Assembly (NCBI RefSeq): GCF_003073375.1
Contig: NZ_CP029002.1
Coordinates: forward strand, 1,164,001-1,228,000
Direction: 5' to 3'
Source: Lysinibacillus sp. 2017
GTDB taxonomy: Bacteria; Bacillota; Bacilli; Bacillales_A; Planococcaceae
DNA length: 64,000 nucleotides
The position numbers and the translations under genes were made by a program. Position 1 is the first letter of the stretch. Each line of letters starts with the position of its first letter. Below the pieces are notes generated by a model, which searched no databases, was not told the origin of the DNA, and saw only the letters and a program-made list of their open reading frames with translations. This document shows positions 15,199 through 24,258 of this stretch, piece after piece.

Positions 15199-15900
15199 AT
15201 GTCAAACATAGAACAACTTTTTTATAATGGTCAATTTTTATTAAGTTATGAGGAAGCAAAATTACAGGTAAATCATGAAAATGGTCAAATTGCAGAATCG
15301 TTTATTCAGTTATATTCAAAATATAATTATGAAAATTTCCCCAAAGTAACTAAGTTATTGGCTCAAAGTGTTGAGCGCGCGGATGAAACCTATGAAGAAT
15401 TTGATGAAGTAGCGCAAATCCGTATGATTAAAGAAGAAAGTCAATTTGCTCAAGTAATTAAACAACTAGAACACGATGCACTTAATGCGGATGATGAAAG
15501 AAAAGCGCAATCCTTTTATGTGCAAGGTCATTTGTTTTTAATGGCGCATCATTACGATGAAAGTATTCACTGTTTCATGCAGGCGGTAAAGCATAACCCA
15601 AATAAGGCCCTTTATTACGGAAGCTGTGGACAAACGATGAATCGCTTTAATTGGTCGCCATTTGATGTCTTACCCTATATTGAACGCGCGATTGAACTAG
15701 ATGGTCAAAATGCACGTTGGTATTGGAATAAAGTCCTTGTATTAACGCAGCTTTATAAAGATTTGCAGGAGGAAGCATTTTTAGAAAATGCACTCATCGC
15801 ACTTGAAAAAGCAACAGAACTTTGTCGTGAAGATCAATTATCTTTACGTAATGGAATCGATTCAACCTTAGAAAATATGAAGGAATATTTATTTAATTAA
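15199..15900 (+). CDS. Tetratricopeptide-like protein of unknown function
   Basis: Soluble, all-helical 233-residue protein. The central part has TPR-like repeats: AQSFYVQGHLFLMAHHYDES then CFMQAVKHNPNKALYYGS, and PYIERAIELDGQNARWYWNK, followed by NALIALEKATELC. The N-terminal 100 residues are acidic and helical. A GGGGG ribosome site lies before ATG. It is followed after 34 bases by a membrane-anchored protein on the same strand, suggesting a two-gene unit. A protein-protein adaptor role is inferred from the fold only. Confidence 0.65.
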   Translation: MSNIEQLFYNGQFLLSYEEAKLQVNHENGQIAESFIQLYSKYNYENFPKVTKLLAQSVERADETYEEFDEVAQIRMIKEESQFAQVIKQLEHDALNADDERKAQSFYVQGHLFLMAHHYDESIHCFMQAVKHNPNKALYYGSCGQTMNRFNWSPFDVLPYIERAIELDGQNARWYWNKVLVLTQLYKDLQEEAFLENALIALEKATELCREDQLSLRNGIDSTLENMKEYLFN

Positions 15901-15934
15901 GCATGATTTAGGAACTTGTTTGGGGGATAAGAAA

Positions 15935-16369
15935 GTGAGAAAACCGTTTTCTTGGAAAAGCGTTTCTGTTTATTTAACGATTATTTTATTTTTAGTATTA
16001 ATTATTCAATTTAGTAATTCGAATGAGCGTGGAGATAGGGAAGCAGACTATTTATCATCGATTGAAGCGTCTTTTGAGGATTTGCTGAAGTTTCAAAAGC
16101 TAGTTATTGACGGTGAAGTAGTTGTAGATGCCAATAAAGAAGTATTGAAGATGTCTGAAAAGAACCTTCAGTCACAGCTAGGTACGTTTATTGATTTTTT
16201 CGGTAATCAATCAGAGGATGATAGGAGCTTGTTTGATTATTACACAACAATTAACAAGCATTTAAAGGAATTTTACAATGCAAAAACAGTTGAAGAACAA
16301 AAGCAAGCTTATGATAAACTCGTGAAATTAAAACCAGACTTTGTGGCGTTTTTACAAGAGATAAAATAA
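15935..16369 (+). CDS. Membrane-anchored hypothetical protein
   Basis: About 144 residues. The frame opens at TTG 15920, but GTG at 15935 has a GGGGGA site seven bases upstream and is preferred. One N-terminal helix (SVSVYLTIILFLVLIIQF) anchors an extracytoplasmic helical domain with an acidic character (YLSSIEASFEDLLKFQKLV). Probably co-transcribed with the TPR-like gene upstream, as only 34 bases separate them. No family recognised. Confidence 0.6.
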   Translation: MRKPFSWKSVSVYLTIILFLVLIIQFSNSNERGDREADYLSSIEASFEDLLKFQKLVIDGEVVVDANKEVLKMSEKNLQSQLGTFIDFFGNQSEDDRSLFDYYTTINKHLKEFYNAKTVEEQKQAYDKLVKLKPDFVAFLQEIK

Positions 16370-16387
16370 GAGAACTATACAAATATT

Positions 16388-16421
16388 AAGGGCAGCTAAG
16401 CTTAAAATTAGCTGTCCTTTT
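16388..16421. terminator. Terminator between convergent genes
   Basis: Stem AAGGGCAGCTAA with TTAGCTGTCCTTTT at 16388-16399 and 16408-16421. It can act for the plus-strand membrane protein and the minus-strand lia operon. Confidence 0.75.
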
Positions 16422-16442
16422 GTGTTTAATGAATCTCATTAA

Positions 16443-17072
16443 TTATTTCACTAACCCATTTTTAAATGCATAAACAACGGCTTGTGTACGATCCTGTACT
16501 TCGAGTTTACTTAAAATGTTGCTGACATGTGTTTTGACTGTTTTTAAGGCAATAAATAACTCCTCGGCAATTTCTTGATTGGCTAAGCCACGTGCCATAC
16601 AAAATAATACTTCCAGCTCACGTTCGGTTAATTGGTCATGCAAAGCAGCAGAAATACCACGCATCCGCGCCATTACTTTTGTCGTTGCTTCAGGTTCAAG
16701 AACGGTTTCACCCGTCATTGTTTTACGGATGGCATCTGCAATTTGACGTGCATTCGATGTTTTTAATATATAACTAATCGCTCCTGCTTCAAGGGCCGGG
16801 TAAAGCTTATCATCGTCAATAAAACTTGTGACCATCATCACTTTTGCTTGTGGCCATTGTGTTATAATTTCAGCTGTTGCTTCGGCACCTGTTTTAATGG
16901 GCATGACATTATCCATCAATACAAGATCAGGGCGTAATTCGAGCACTTTTTCAATAGCTTCTTGACCATTTGCAGCTTCTCCGATCACTTCAATATCGGG
17001 TTGCGCAGACAAATAAGCTGAAACCCCAATGCGCACCATTTCATGATCATCTGCAATAACTACTTTAATCAT
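16443..17072 (-). CDS. liaR: Response regulator LiaR/VraR family
   Basis: NarL/LuxR-type regulator of 209 residues for the cell-envelope stress response. The receiver domain has the acidic pocket VIADDHEMVR, phospho-acceptor Asp in LVLMDNVMP (about residue 54), conserved Thr in MMVTSF and Lys in YILKTS. The C-terminal LuxR-type HTH is LTERELEVLFCMARGL to VKTHVSNILSKLEV. It is the last gene of liaI-H-F-S-R and overlaps liaS by eight bases. It probably activates its own operon when phosphorylated by LiaS. Confidence 0.9.
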   Translation of the reverse strand: MIKVVIADDHEMVRIGVSAYLSAQPDIEVIGEAANGQEAIEKVLELRPDLVLMDNVMPIKTGAEATAEIITQWPQAKVMMVTSFIDDDKLYPALEAGAISYILKTSNARQIADAIRKTMTGETVLEPEATTKVMARMRGISAALHDQLTERELEVLFCMARGLANQEIAEELFIALKTVKTHVSNILSKLEVQDRTQAVVYAFKNGLVK

Positions 17073-18090
17073 TCAGAGGTTCCTCCTTTATTAATGGCAC
17101 TTTTACTTCAACAAGTGTTCCTTCATCAGGTACGGAAATTATTTTTACCGTACAGCCAATTTCCACAGCACGTTCCGCAATATTTCGTAAGCCGTACGAG
17201 GTTGTTTTATCACCTTCGACATCAAAGCCTAACCCATTATCTTGGATGCGCAAAATAGCTAATTGGTCTCGTGCGATAAACAGTAGCTCCACTTCAGATG
17301 CTTTTGCGTGTCGTAGCGTATTGGATAAGGCTTCTTGGGCAATACGGAATAAATGATCTTCTTCGGCTTTAGTAAGAGCAATTTCTTCTATTTGATAATC
17401 GATGTTAAAGTATACTTTTTCCTGCAATTCTAAAATTAAATCTTCTAATCCCTCAGCTAAACTTTTATTATGAAGGGCGACAGGGCGCAAGTGTAATAAT
17501 AAAGCACGCATCTCAAGCTGTGCTTGTTGGACAATTTTTTCAACTTGGCCAAGCTGCTTTTGGGCCTTTTCGTTTTCCTCTTGTTCTGTCAGTGCGGATA
17601 AAAGCATCGAAGCCGCGAACAGTTGTTGTGACACGGAATCATGTAATTCACGTGCTAAGCGTTGACGCTCTGCAAGTAAACGTTCTTGGACAATTGCATC
17701 ATTTGTCTCAACTTTTTCATGCGATAAACGTTGTAAGGATGTCCGTTGTGTTTCAATGAGTTCATTGGCATCACGTAGCGCTTTTTTAAGTGAGCCACTC
17801 GTTTTCTTTAAACTTTTTGCAAAGTCGGGCTCTGCAATTTTTTTCACATAGCGCGTCGTATTGTTTTCTCTTATTTTCACAACAATACTCATCCAAAGTG
17901 CGATACAAAAGCTCATGGAAAAGGCAACAATAGCAATGATGCCGATGATAGGAAGTTCATAAGTAGTGTTTTTCCATAAAAACGACCATGTTTCTTCAGT
18001 CGGTTGTCCAATCGTGAAGATTAATACATTCATCGCAAAGGCAACAAATAGAAAGAGTAATAGGAAAAAACGTCCGATAAATGCGATCAT
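17065..18090 (-). CDS. liaS: Sensor histidine kinase LiaS/VraS family
   Basis: Membrane sensor kinase of the intramembrane-sensing type, about 341 residues. Two N-terminal helices (FLLLFLFVAFAMNVLIFTIG and IIGIIAIVAFSMSFCIALWM) are separated by a very short extracytoplasmic loop. A coiled linker leads to HisKA_3 with the phospho-acceptor in RLARELHDSVSQQLF, then an HATPase domain (RIAQEALSNTLRHAKA, DNGLGFD, YGLRNIAERA). The frame is open to 18120, but ATG at 18090 overlaps the liaF stop (ATGA), so I start there. Acts with LiaF and LiaR. Confidence 0.9.
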   Translation of the reverse strand: MIAFIGRFFLLLFLFVAFAMNVLIFTIGQPTEETWSFLWKNTTYELPIIGIIAIVAFSMSFCIALWMSIVVKIRENNTTRYVKKIAEPDFAKSLKKTSGSLKKALRDANELIETQRTSLQRLSHEKVETNDAIVQERLLAERQRLARELHDSVSQQLFAASMLLSALTEQEENEKAQKQLGQVEKIVQQAQLEMRALLLHLRPVALHNKSLAEGLEDLILELQEKVYFNIDYQIEEIALTKAEEDHLFRIAQEALSNTLRHAKASEVELLFIARDQLAILRIQDNGLGFDVEGDKTTSYGLRNIAERAVEIGCTVKIISVPDEGTLVEVKVPLIKEEPLND

Positions 18091-18764
18091 CCTCGCTGCA
18101 CCTCCACATCGCCAATCCACGTCGTCACATAAAGCGTCAATGTACGTTTTGCATCTTTTTCGCCATCTTCAAACTGTAATTGTTCATTTATACATTGTTT
18201 CGGCGCATAATCTAAGCAAGTTGCTTCACCATAAAGTGTGGAATAATGCAATTCGATTGTGACTTCATAAGGAACAATAATTCGAACTTTTCCTAATGAT
18301 TGCCCAATAACAATGACAGATTTCCCTTGAGGTAAAATCGTTTGTGTCGTATCAATCGTAATATCCCCGACAAAGCGTTGAATTTGTAAATCGCGCCATT
18401 TATAAGCTTCTGTTGCAGCAACAGTTGTGCCAAATAATTGATTTTGTTCGGATGCTGCAGGAGCTAAATGATTTTTGATTTCAATGATGTCTTCTTTTTT
18501 TGCTAAGTATTTATAAAGGGTAAAAATGAGTAGACCCATAATAAGTAGACGAAGTGTCCATAAACTAATGATCGCAAAAAATAAAAGTATAAGACCAGTC
18601 CATAGTAAAAAACGTTTTTTTCTTTTAAAGCTAAGAAAGAGTAGTAACACCCCAACAATTAATAAGAAAACCGTGCCATTATTAAAAAGCGTCAATTCGA
18701 TTAATACAACTAAGGCCATACTAATAATAACAATGGCGAACTGATCCGATGTAATTTTAGGCAT
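18087..18764 (-). CDS. liaF: Cell-wall stress regulator LiaF
   Basis: Negative regulator of LiaRS, 225 residues. Four closely packed hydrophobic segments fill the first 95 residues (FAIVIISMALVVLIEL, GTVFLLIVGVLLLFL, FLLWTGLILLFFAIISLW, LLIMGLLIFTLYKYL). The C-terminal domain is the DUF2154 cell-wall-active antibiotics response fold with DITIDTTQTILPQGKSVIVI and YVTTWIGDVEV. It overlaps liaS by four bases. Predicted to hold LiaS inactive until cell-wall antibiotics disturb lipid II cycling, as known for the family. Confidence 0.87.
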   Translation of the reverse strand: MPKITSDQFAIVIISMALVVLIELTLFNNGTVFLLIVGVLLLFLSFKRKKRFLLWTGLILLFFAIISLWTLRLLIMGLLIFTLYKYLAKKEDIIEIKNHLAPAASEQNQLFGTTVAATEAYKWRDLQIQRFVGDITIDTTQTILPQGKSVIVIGQSLGKVRIIVPYEVTIELHYSTLYGEATCLDYAPKQCINEQLQFEDGEKDAKRTLTLYVTTWIGDVEVQRG

Positions 18765-18834
18765 TTTTTATCCCTCCATTGAAACGAACAAAATGGAGAA
18801 AGCAATTTTGCTTCCTCCTTCTTGCAGTATATCA

Positions 18835-19461
18835 TTATTTAGGCTGTTCAATTAATTTTTGTTCTTTCTCAAGCTGTGCTAGTCGTGCCTCGAATGTCGT
18901 TACTTCGTATTTGTGATCAATGTTTTGTGCTAAATCATCAATGTAAGTTGATAACTCATCAAAATTATCCTCTTTGTTTGTTGTTAACACTTTATCCATT
19001 TGATGATGAGCACGAACGACATTTTCCTTGCCCATTAACTGCAATTGACGCACCTTCATATCTTTAATTTTATGCTTCATCGTTTCAAACTTGCGTTCAA
19101 GTGCAAAATATTCTTGATTTGCTGCATCGATGCTTGTAAGTAACGCTTGTTTTCGTGATGTATAAGCCGTGACTTCATCTTGGGCAAAAGCAATTAGCTC
19201 TGCTTCTTCAGTTGCTTTTGCTAAAATAAGTTGTTTTTCACGTTTTTTAAGCATATCCATTGTTTGAGCTAATTGTTGCTCTAGTTCATTTTTTAGCTGT
19301 GCTTGACGAGCAAGTAATTTACCTGTTGCTTCCGTTTGCTTTTCTGCTTCACGAATGTACTGATTTAACATGGAAATTGGATTTTTTTCTACCTTCTTAT
19401 CAAATAATTCATGTAAATCTGCTTGAATTGAATACTTAAATTTTGTTAGTATGTTTTTCAT
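18835..19461 (-). CDS. liaH: PspA/IM30 family protein LiaH-like
   Basis: Phage-shock-protein-A type membrane-stress effector, 208 residues, almost entirely coiled coil (LKNELEQQLAQTMDMLKKREKQL). The N-terminus KYSIQADLHELFDKKVEKNP, followed by MLNQYIREAEKQ, is the PspA signature. It is encoded between liaI and liaF, as usual for the effector of this operon, with a spacing of 70 bases to liaF. Expected to form large oligomers at the membrane, recruited by LiaI. Confidence 0.88.
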   Translation of the reverse strand: MKNILTKFKYSIQADLHELFDKKVEKNPISMLNQYIREAEKQTEATGKLLARQAQLKNELEQQLAQTMDMLKKREKQLILAKATEEAELIAFAQDEVTAYTSRKQALLTSIDAANQEYFALERKFETMKHKIKDMKVRQLQLMGKENVVRAHHQMDKVLTTNKEDNFDELSTYIDDLAQNIDHKYEVTTFEARLAQLEKEQKLIEQPK

Positions 19462-19558
19462 TTTTAAACCGCTCCTTATTTGATCGATAAGAAAGTTAGC
19501 TTTCTTTCGACATAATTATGGACATCATGTTGCACTACTTGCTGCAACTTGTGTCATT

Positions 19559-19903
19559 CTAACTTAATTTTGACCATTCACGTTCAAAGTTTGTGAAGGG
19601 GTCTTCTTCTTTAGCTGAAAAAATTTCAAGTTTTTCATTTTTACGTGTTTTGAAAATGTAGTATAAAACACCGACTGCCACTAATCCGATAAAGCCAGGA
19701 ACATTTGATAATGCACTTACTAAACCGGCAAGTGCTACGACGATACTCATAACCTTCCCGAAAATGGATGTACTTTTTGTATAATAATGTAAACCCGCGG
19801 CTACTAGTAAGCCTGACACTAAAAGGCCAGCGACTGGTAATAATAAAACTAATGCAATCATTGCTGCGACGAAACCGGCTGAATATAAGAAAAATTTCTT
19901 CAT
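19559..19903 (-). CDS. liaI: LiaI-like small membrane protein
   Basis: About 114 residues, starting at ATG 19903 behind a strong GAGGAGG site; the frame is open further upstream without a ribosome site. Two hydrophobic regions (FLYSAGFVAAMIALVLLLPVA, then GKVMSIVVALAGLVSAL with GLVAVGVLYYIF) and an acidic C-terminal tail (KEEDPFTNFEREWSKLS). Position as first gene before the LiaH-like gene identifies it as the LiaI equivalent, the membrane anchor for LiaH. Sequence is poorly conserved in this group, so the name rests on synteny. Confidence 0.7.
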   Translation of the reverse strand: MKKFFLYSAGFVAAMIALVLLLPVAGLLVSGLLVAAGLHYYTKSTSIFGKVMSIVVALAGLVSALSNVPGFIGLVAVGVLYYIFKTRKNEKLEIFSAKEEDPFTNFEREWSKLS

Positions 19904-19984
19904 TGTGTTTATTCCTCCTCGTATTTGATACCTTAATGTTATATTGGATTCGAATTTAGCATAACGACCTATCACTGTATTTTC

Positions 19985-20021
19985 GTCTAAGTCTAGAGGC
20001 TGAGATCAACTCAGACTAAAT
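19985..20021 (-). promoter_or_regulatory. Candidate LiaR operator upstream of liaI
   Basis: An inverted repeat CTGAG-ATCAA-CTCAG (20000-20014) lies within a wider imperfect palindrome (GTCTAAGTC to GACTAAA). It is about 100 bases upstream of the liaI start, a usual distance for LiaR/VraR sites. The consensus for this organism is unknown, so the assignment is tentative. Confidence 0.35.
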
Positions 20022-20204
20022 GATTTTAATTGAAGTTTATGTTCTAAAAGTAAACATTTTTGAGGAAATCTATATCAGAAAAGACATTAACTCGCCCTAT
20101 TTTTCGCAAGTTGTGTTTTTCTAATAGAAACACCTATCTTTTTAGTGTATAATCCTTCATGGAGAGTTTATCTCGGTACATAGTAGTGGAGGAGGTTGGA
20201 CAGT

Positions 20205-20426
20205 ATGCAAACATGGATTTGGATTCTTATCGTAATCGTAGCTCTTATCGGGGGCGTGGCAATTGGTTTCTACGCAGCTCGTCAATATATGATGAAGTAT
20301 TTAAAAGAAAATCCACCAATTAACGAACAAATGATTCGTGTAATGATGGCGCAAATGGGACGCAAACCATCTGAAAAACAAGTACGTCAAATGATGTCTC
20401 AAATGAACAAGTTCCAAGATAAATAA
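20205..20426 (+). CDS. yneF: UPF0154 membrane protein YneF
   Basis: Small single-span membrane protein, 73 residues from ATG 20205 (GGAGG site nine bases upstream; an in-frame TTG at 20196 is less likely). One helix ([22 protein letters not shown]) is followed by a basic/amphipathic tail, with [26 protein letters not shown] being strongly typical of UPF0154 when read in two parts. Function is unknown in the family. It stands alone, followed by a terminator. Confidence 0.88.
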   Translation: MQTWIWILIVIVALIGGVAIGFYAARQYMMKYLKENPPINEQMIRVMMAQMGRKPSEKQVRQMMSQMNKFQDK

Positions 20427-20437
20427 TAAAATGTAAG

Positions 20438-20466
20438 CTACCTTCATTATTTTGAGGGTAGTTTTT
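20438..20466 (+). terminator. Terminator after yneF
   Basis: CTACC/GGGTAG-type stem around 20438-20461 with a TTTTTG tail. Confidence 0.65.
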
Positions 20467-20629
20467 GTTTGTGGATAAGAAAATATAAGTTTTAAAGGAA
20501 ATCTAACTCGCTTTATTGTGCGCTTAATTATCCGAGTGCTGAACTATTTTCTTTTAAATCTGAATATTCTATTGATTTAAAAAACTTAGTAGTCTACTCT
20601 TAAATGAAGAAAAAGTTGGAGGGACGAAA

Positions 20630-21103
20630 ATGACAGTAGAAAAAACAAATGTCGAAAGCTTTGATTTAGATCATACGAAAGTCGTGGCACCCTATGTACG
20701 CTTAGCGGGAACGAAGGCTGGAACAAAAGGGGATATTGTGACGAAATACGATATCCGTTTTAAACAGCCAAATAAGGAACATATGGAAATGCCAGCACTA
20801 CACTCGTTAGAGCACTTAATGGCAGATCGTATCCGTAATCATTCAGATGCAGTCGTGGATCTTTCGCCAATGGGTTGTCAAACGGGTTTTTACGTATCCT
20901 TTATCAATTATGATGATTATAAAGGAATTTTAGAGATTTTAGAAAAGACAGCACAAGATGTTTTAGTAGCAACCTCTGTACCAGCCTGTAATGAAGTTCA
21001 ATGTGGTTGGGCAGCGAGTCATAGTTTAGAAGGGGCTCAAGCATTAGCAAAGGAATTTTTGGAAAAACGCGCAGAATGGCCAATCATTTTTAATGAAGAA
21101 TAA
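20630..21103 (+). CDS. luxS: S-ribosylhomocysteine lyase
   Basis: Cleaves S-ribosylhomocysteine to homocysteine and DPD, the AI-2 precursor; 157 residues, cytoplasmic dimer. The zinc site is HSLEH (His58, His62) plus the downstream Cys in the ACNEVQCGW region (about residue 130), and the catalytic Cys is in MGCQTGFY (about 84). Ribosome site GGAGGG. Monocistronic, ending at a strong bidirectional terminator. No SAM riboswitch or T-box is seen in the 200 bases upstream. Confidence 0.95.
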   Translation: MTVEKTNVESFDLDHTKVVAPYVRLAGTKAGTKGDIVTKYDIRFKQPNKEHMEMPALHSLEHLMADRIRNHSDAVVDLSPMGCQTGFYVSFINYDDYKGILEILEKTAQDVLVATSVPACNEVQCGWAASHSLEGAQALAKEFLEKRAEWPIIFNEE

Positions 21104-21105
21104 CA

Positions 21106-21143
21106 AAAAGGATGAGCGTCCAAATAGGGATGCTCATCCTTTT
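21106..21143. terminator. Bidirectional terminator luxS/yqkD
   Basis: 12-bp stem AAAAGGATGAGC with its complement, with T/A tracts on both sides, between two convergent genes. Confidence 0.85.
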
Positions 21144-21145
21144 CG

Positions 21146-22105
21146 TTATTCAATTGTTTCTGTTAGTGGGCGTGTATTTTCGTTATGATACTGCGGCACA
21201 TAGTCATGTAAAAATTTTGCTACCGCTTGTTCATATTCAAGTGGAGACTCATTGAATGATTTTGCATGTTCACCTTTTTCGAAAAGCTTTAACATTTTGT
21301 CGCCAAGTTTTGCTTCGTATAACTTTCTCGACATGTCTGCTGGAATAAAGGTATCTGGCTCACTATGAATGAATAGTACAGGTTGCTCAATATTTGTTAC
21401 AGCTTTCAAAGGGTCGACTTCAGATAATGAATAGCCATCACGCAGTTTCAAAAATAGGTTTGCAAAGGAAATTGAATATTTTGGAGAAACGGGTAAAGAA
21501 TCTTTGAAAATTATTTGCAACAGTTCAGGGAAATTTGAAAACGCACAATCTGAAACATAGAAGTTTGCCCGATTTTCTAATGTACCCGCGTACAAAATAG
21601 TTGTTGCGGCGCCCATTGATTCGCCGTGAATGCCAAGTAGAGCGTCTTCTCCAATTTTTTCGCGTACCGCTTGCACCATTGCTTGTAAATCTAATTTTTC
21701 ATAATGGCCATAGCTAGTTGTTTTTCCTTCCGATTCCCCATGTCTGCGATGATCATAGACGATCGCATTAAAACCAAGATGCTCAAACATGCGTGCATAT
21801 TTCATCGAATTTATTTTATTTTCGGTTACACCATGACAGATAATGACCGTATTTGTCGTTTCTAATGGTTTTAAAAAGACCCCTTTAACCGCATAACCAT
21901 TAGGGGAAGTGATTGTGAGCAATTCTTTCGGACAGCTTTCATACCAAACCTCGTCAAAGCGATTTGCTTGTTGTTCACGCTCGTAAATGAATTCATCATC
22001 CTTCTTCTTAATATACATAATTCGATTTGTCACAAGATAGCCTGTAACGGCTGTAGCAATTGCTGTTGTGGCAAGACCTGAAGCGAGTACATATTTTTTC
22101 TTCAT
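21146..22105 (-). CDS. Alpha/beta hydrolase YqkD-like, membrane-anchored
   Basis: Serine hydrolase of 319 residues. An N-terminal helix (YVLASGLATTAIATAVTGYLV) anchors it. The hydrolase core starts at about residue 60 (LTITSPNGYAVKGVFLKP), has the nucleophile elbow GIHGESMGA (Ser about 156), an oxyanion-side ICHGVTE, a later SEPDTFIP (Asp), and a C-terminal GEHAKSF (His). GAGGTG precedes ATG. The yqkD-yqkE-yqkF-nudF order is that of B. subtilis, with a thiolase inserted. Substrate is unknown. Confidence 0.82.
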   Translation of the reverse strand: MKKKYVLASGLATTAIATAVTGYLVTNRIMYIKKKDDEFIYEREQQANRFDEVWYESCPKELLTITSPNGYAVKGVFLKPLETTNTVIICHGVTENKINSMKYARMFEHLGFNAIVYDHRRHGESEGKTTSYGHYEKLDLQAMVQAVREKIGEDALLGIHGESMGAATTILYAGTLENRANFYVSDCAFSNFPELLQIIFKDSLPVSPKYSISFANLFLKLRDGYSLSEVDPLKAVTNIEQPVLFIHSEPDTFIPADMSRKLYEAKLGDKMLKLFEKGEHAKSFNESPLEYEQAVAKFLHDYVPQYHNENTRPLTETIE

Positions 22106-22282
22106 AGCTGCACCTCACTGCTGTTTTTTACTATTATTTCTTTTTCAGAAAAATAAATCAACTAATTCACTTCACTGCTAAATATATCTATAAAAAGGAA
22201 TGGATGTTTGATAAAATGACAACTAGAGTAATGCGAGATTATTCTAAACACAAAGGCGAAGGATAGAAATAGGGGGATACTT

Positions 22283-23464
22283 ATGACACAAGAAGTCGTA
22301 ATCGTAAGTGCTGTACGTACTGCGATTGGTTCATTTCAAGGAACATTAAAGGATATTCCAGCAGCAACATTAGGGAGTATTGTTATAAAAGAAGCGTTAC
22401 AAAGAATAGACTTAGATGCAGCATTGGTTGACGAAGTCATTATGGGCAATGTATTAGCGGCTGGCTCGGGGCAAAATCCAGCGAGACAAGCGAGTATTCA
22501 AGCAGGGATTCCACATGCAGTGCCTGCGATGACCATTAATAAAGTATGTGGGTCGGGTTTAAAGGCCGTTCATTTGGCGATGCAAGCAATTGTAGCAGGG
22601 GATGCTGATATTGTCGTTGCAGGCGGCTTTGAAAATATGAGTCAAGCACCATACGTTTTACAAAATGCGCGTGAAGGTTTCCGCATGGGCGATCAAAAAT
22701 TAGTGGATACGATGATTAAAGATGGCTTATGGTGTGCATTTAATGATTATCATATGGGGATTACAGCAGAAAATTTATGTGATCAGTATAATATTCAACG
22801 TGAAGAACAAGATGCTTTTTCAGCACGTTCACAAGCTCGAGCTAGCGCGGCAATTGAAGCAGGGAAGTTTGTTGCTGAAATCGTACCAGTTGAAATTCCG
22901 CAGCGTAAAGGGGAGCCGATTATTTTCGCACAAGATGAGTATGTGAAAAAGGGATCAACTGCTGAAAAATTAGCTGGGTTACGCCCGGCATTTAAAAAAG
23001 AAGGATCCGTAACAGCGGGTAATGCATCTGGTATTAATGACGGAGCAGCAGCTGTTGTTGTCATGTCAAAGCAACGTGCCTTTGAATTAGGCTTAACACC
23101 TATGGCTACAATTGTGGCTAATGCAAGTGCTGGCGTTGATCCAGCGGTTATGGGAATTGGCCCAGTTCAAGCTGTTAAAAAGGCATTATCGAAAGCAAAT
23201 TTAACTTTAGAGCAAATGGATTTAGTCGAGGCAAACGAAGCTTTTGCTGCGCAAGCAATAGCTGTTGATCGCGAATTAGCCTTCAATCATGATAAACTAA
23301 ATGTAAATGGCGGAGCGATTGCACTAGGTCACCCAATTGGTGCTAGTGGTACGCGAATTTTAGTGTCACTTCTTCATGAAATGCAAAAGCAGGACGCACA
23401 ATATGGTCTGGCTACACTTTGTATCGGAGGCGGACAAGGGGTCGCGACAATCGTTCAACGCTAA
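22283..23464 (+). CDS. Acetyl-CoA C-acetyltransferase (thiolase)
   Basis: Thiolase of 393 residues, joining two acetyl-CoA or cleaving 3-oxoacyl-CoA. The active-site Cys is in [11 protein letters not shown] (about residue 88), the His in [10 protein letters not shown] (about 349) and the second Cys in LCIGGGQG (about 379). Length and motifs fit the biosynthetic AtoB/ThlA group. The 3' end lies 23 bases before yqkE. A role in ketone body, butanoate or isoprenoid precursor metabolism cannot be distinguished here. It is not part of the B. subtilis yqk order and may have moved in. Confidence 0.9.
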   Translation: MTQEVVIVSAVRTAIGSFQGTLKDIPAATLGSIVIKEALQRIDLDAALVDEVIMGNVLAAGSGQNPARQASIQAGIPHAVPAMTINKVCGSGLKAVHLAMQAIVAGDADIVVAGGFENMSQAPYVLQNAREGFRMGDQKLVDTMIKDGLWCAFNDYHMGITAENLCDQYNIQREEQDAFSARSQARASAAIEAGKFVAEIVPVEIPQRKGEPIIFAQDEYVKKGSTAEKLAGLRPAFKKEGSVTAGNASGINDGAAAVVVMSKQRAFELGLTPMATIVANASAGVDPAVMGIGPVQAVKKALSKANLTLEQMDLVEANEAFAAQAIAVDRELAFNHDKLNVNGGAIALGHPIGASGTRILVSLLHEMQKQDAQYGLATLCIGGGQGVATIVQR

Positions 23465-23487
23465 TATTAATAGAAGGTGAACAAAAA

Positions 23488-23745
23488 ATGGCAAGAAAAA
23501 AACAGCAACAACGTAACACAAATGAATTTGATCTACCGAAGGAAAAAGCAGCGACACTCGCAGACCAATTAGGTGGCGATGTATTAGCAAAACTAAAAGC
23601 AGCTAAGAAAGAAATGGTTGCAGAAGAAACGGCAAAAGAAGAAGAGCGTATTGCAAAAGCGGCATTTGATAAAAAACAACGCGAAAAAAATATGAGCTTT
23701 GAAGAGCTGTTAGACCAATTCGGTAATAATGGTTCGAAGTTTTAA
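23488..23745 (+). CDS. yqkE: DUF3886 family protein YqkE
   Basis: 85-residue charged protein starting at ATG 23488 behind GAAGGTG. The product begins MARKKQQQRN, has a helical, Lys/Glu-rich centre (VAEETAKEEERIAKAAF) and ends in FEELLDQFGNNGSKF, which fits DUF3886/YqkE. Function unknown. It follows the thiolase closely and ends at a very strong terminator shared with the opposite gene. Confidence 0.8.
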   Translation: MARKKQQQRNTNEFDLPKEKAATLADQLGGDVLAKLKAAKKEMVAEETAKEEERIAKAAFDKKQREKNMSFEELLDQFGNNGSKF

Positions 23746-23747
23746 TT

Positions 23748-23791
23748 CAAGACAAAAGGCTGAGCAGTTAGATGCTCAGCCTTTTGTCTTG
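23748..23791. terminator. Strong bidirectional terminator overlapping vanZ-like 3' end
   Basis: A stem of about 18 bp (23748-23766 with 23774-23791). The last codons (KTKG) and the stop codon of the minus-strand VanZ-like gene are part of the stem. Confidence 0.88.
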
Positions 23792-24258
23792 AAGAAATAG
23801 CGAATGAATTGTATGAACTTCACGATGATTAATAACGTAATAGCACCATATGCATCAATAATGACATCATCAACAATACCAGTTCGGCCTGGAATCATGC
23901 TTTGACGATATTCATCTAGGCTAGCGATGATGACAATTGTAAAAATAGCTAGTAGTACAGGCACGCGCCATGACAATTTTCGATAAAACCAATAAAAAAT
24001 AACCGCTAATAGACCATAGCCGAAAAAATGCGTCGCCTTACGTACTAAAAACTCAATAAAATAAAAATAGCCTCTCGATTCAACGGAAATAATCGTTCCC
24101 CAATAATGGATTTCAAATTGACTTAACCAATTTTCAAATGGTTTGTCTTGTAAAATATTTTTTAATGTAGGGATAATTGTTTGTTGCTCATAGCTCATAT
24201 TTGAAGCGAATGCGACGATGACTATTCCGCATAGAACGATAAAAAATGTTTTTTTCAT
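23776..24258 (-). CDS. VanZ-like membrane protein
   Basis: 160-residue integral membrane protein of the VanZ family. ATG at 24258 overlaps the stop of the upstream reductase gene (ATGA), so it is translationally coupled. Four hydrophobic helices are seen (FFIVLCGIVIVAFA, FGYGLLAVIFYWFY, VPVLLAIFTIVIIASLDEYRQ, AYGAITLLIIVKFI). The family motif ASLDEYRQSMIPGRTG followed by DVIIDAYGA is intact. VanZ proteins are linked to low teicoplanin resistance and lipid modification in some species, but most are uncharacterised. The stop codon sits in the terminator stem. Confidence 0.85.
   Translation of the reverse strand: MKKTFFIVLCGIVIVAFASNMSYEQQTIIPTLKNILQDKPFENWLSQFEIHYWGTIISVESRGYFYFIEFLVRKATHFFGYGLLAVIFYWFYRKLSWRVPVLLAIFTIVIIASLDEYRQSMIPGRTGIVDDVIIDAYGAITLLIIVKFIQFIRYFFKTKG

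Noticed and set aside
20480-20629. SAM riboswitch or T-box before luxS
   Set aside because: No conserved core or specifier arrangement could be found.
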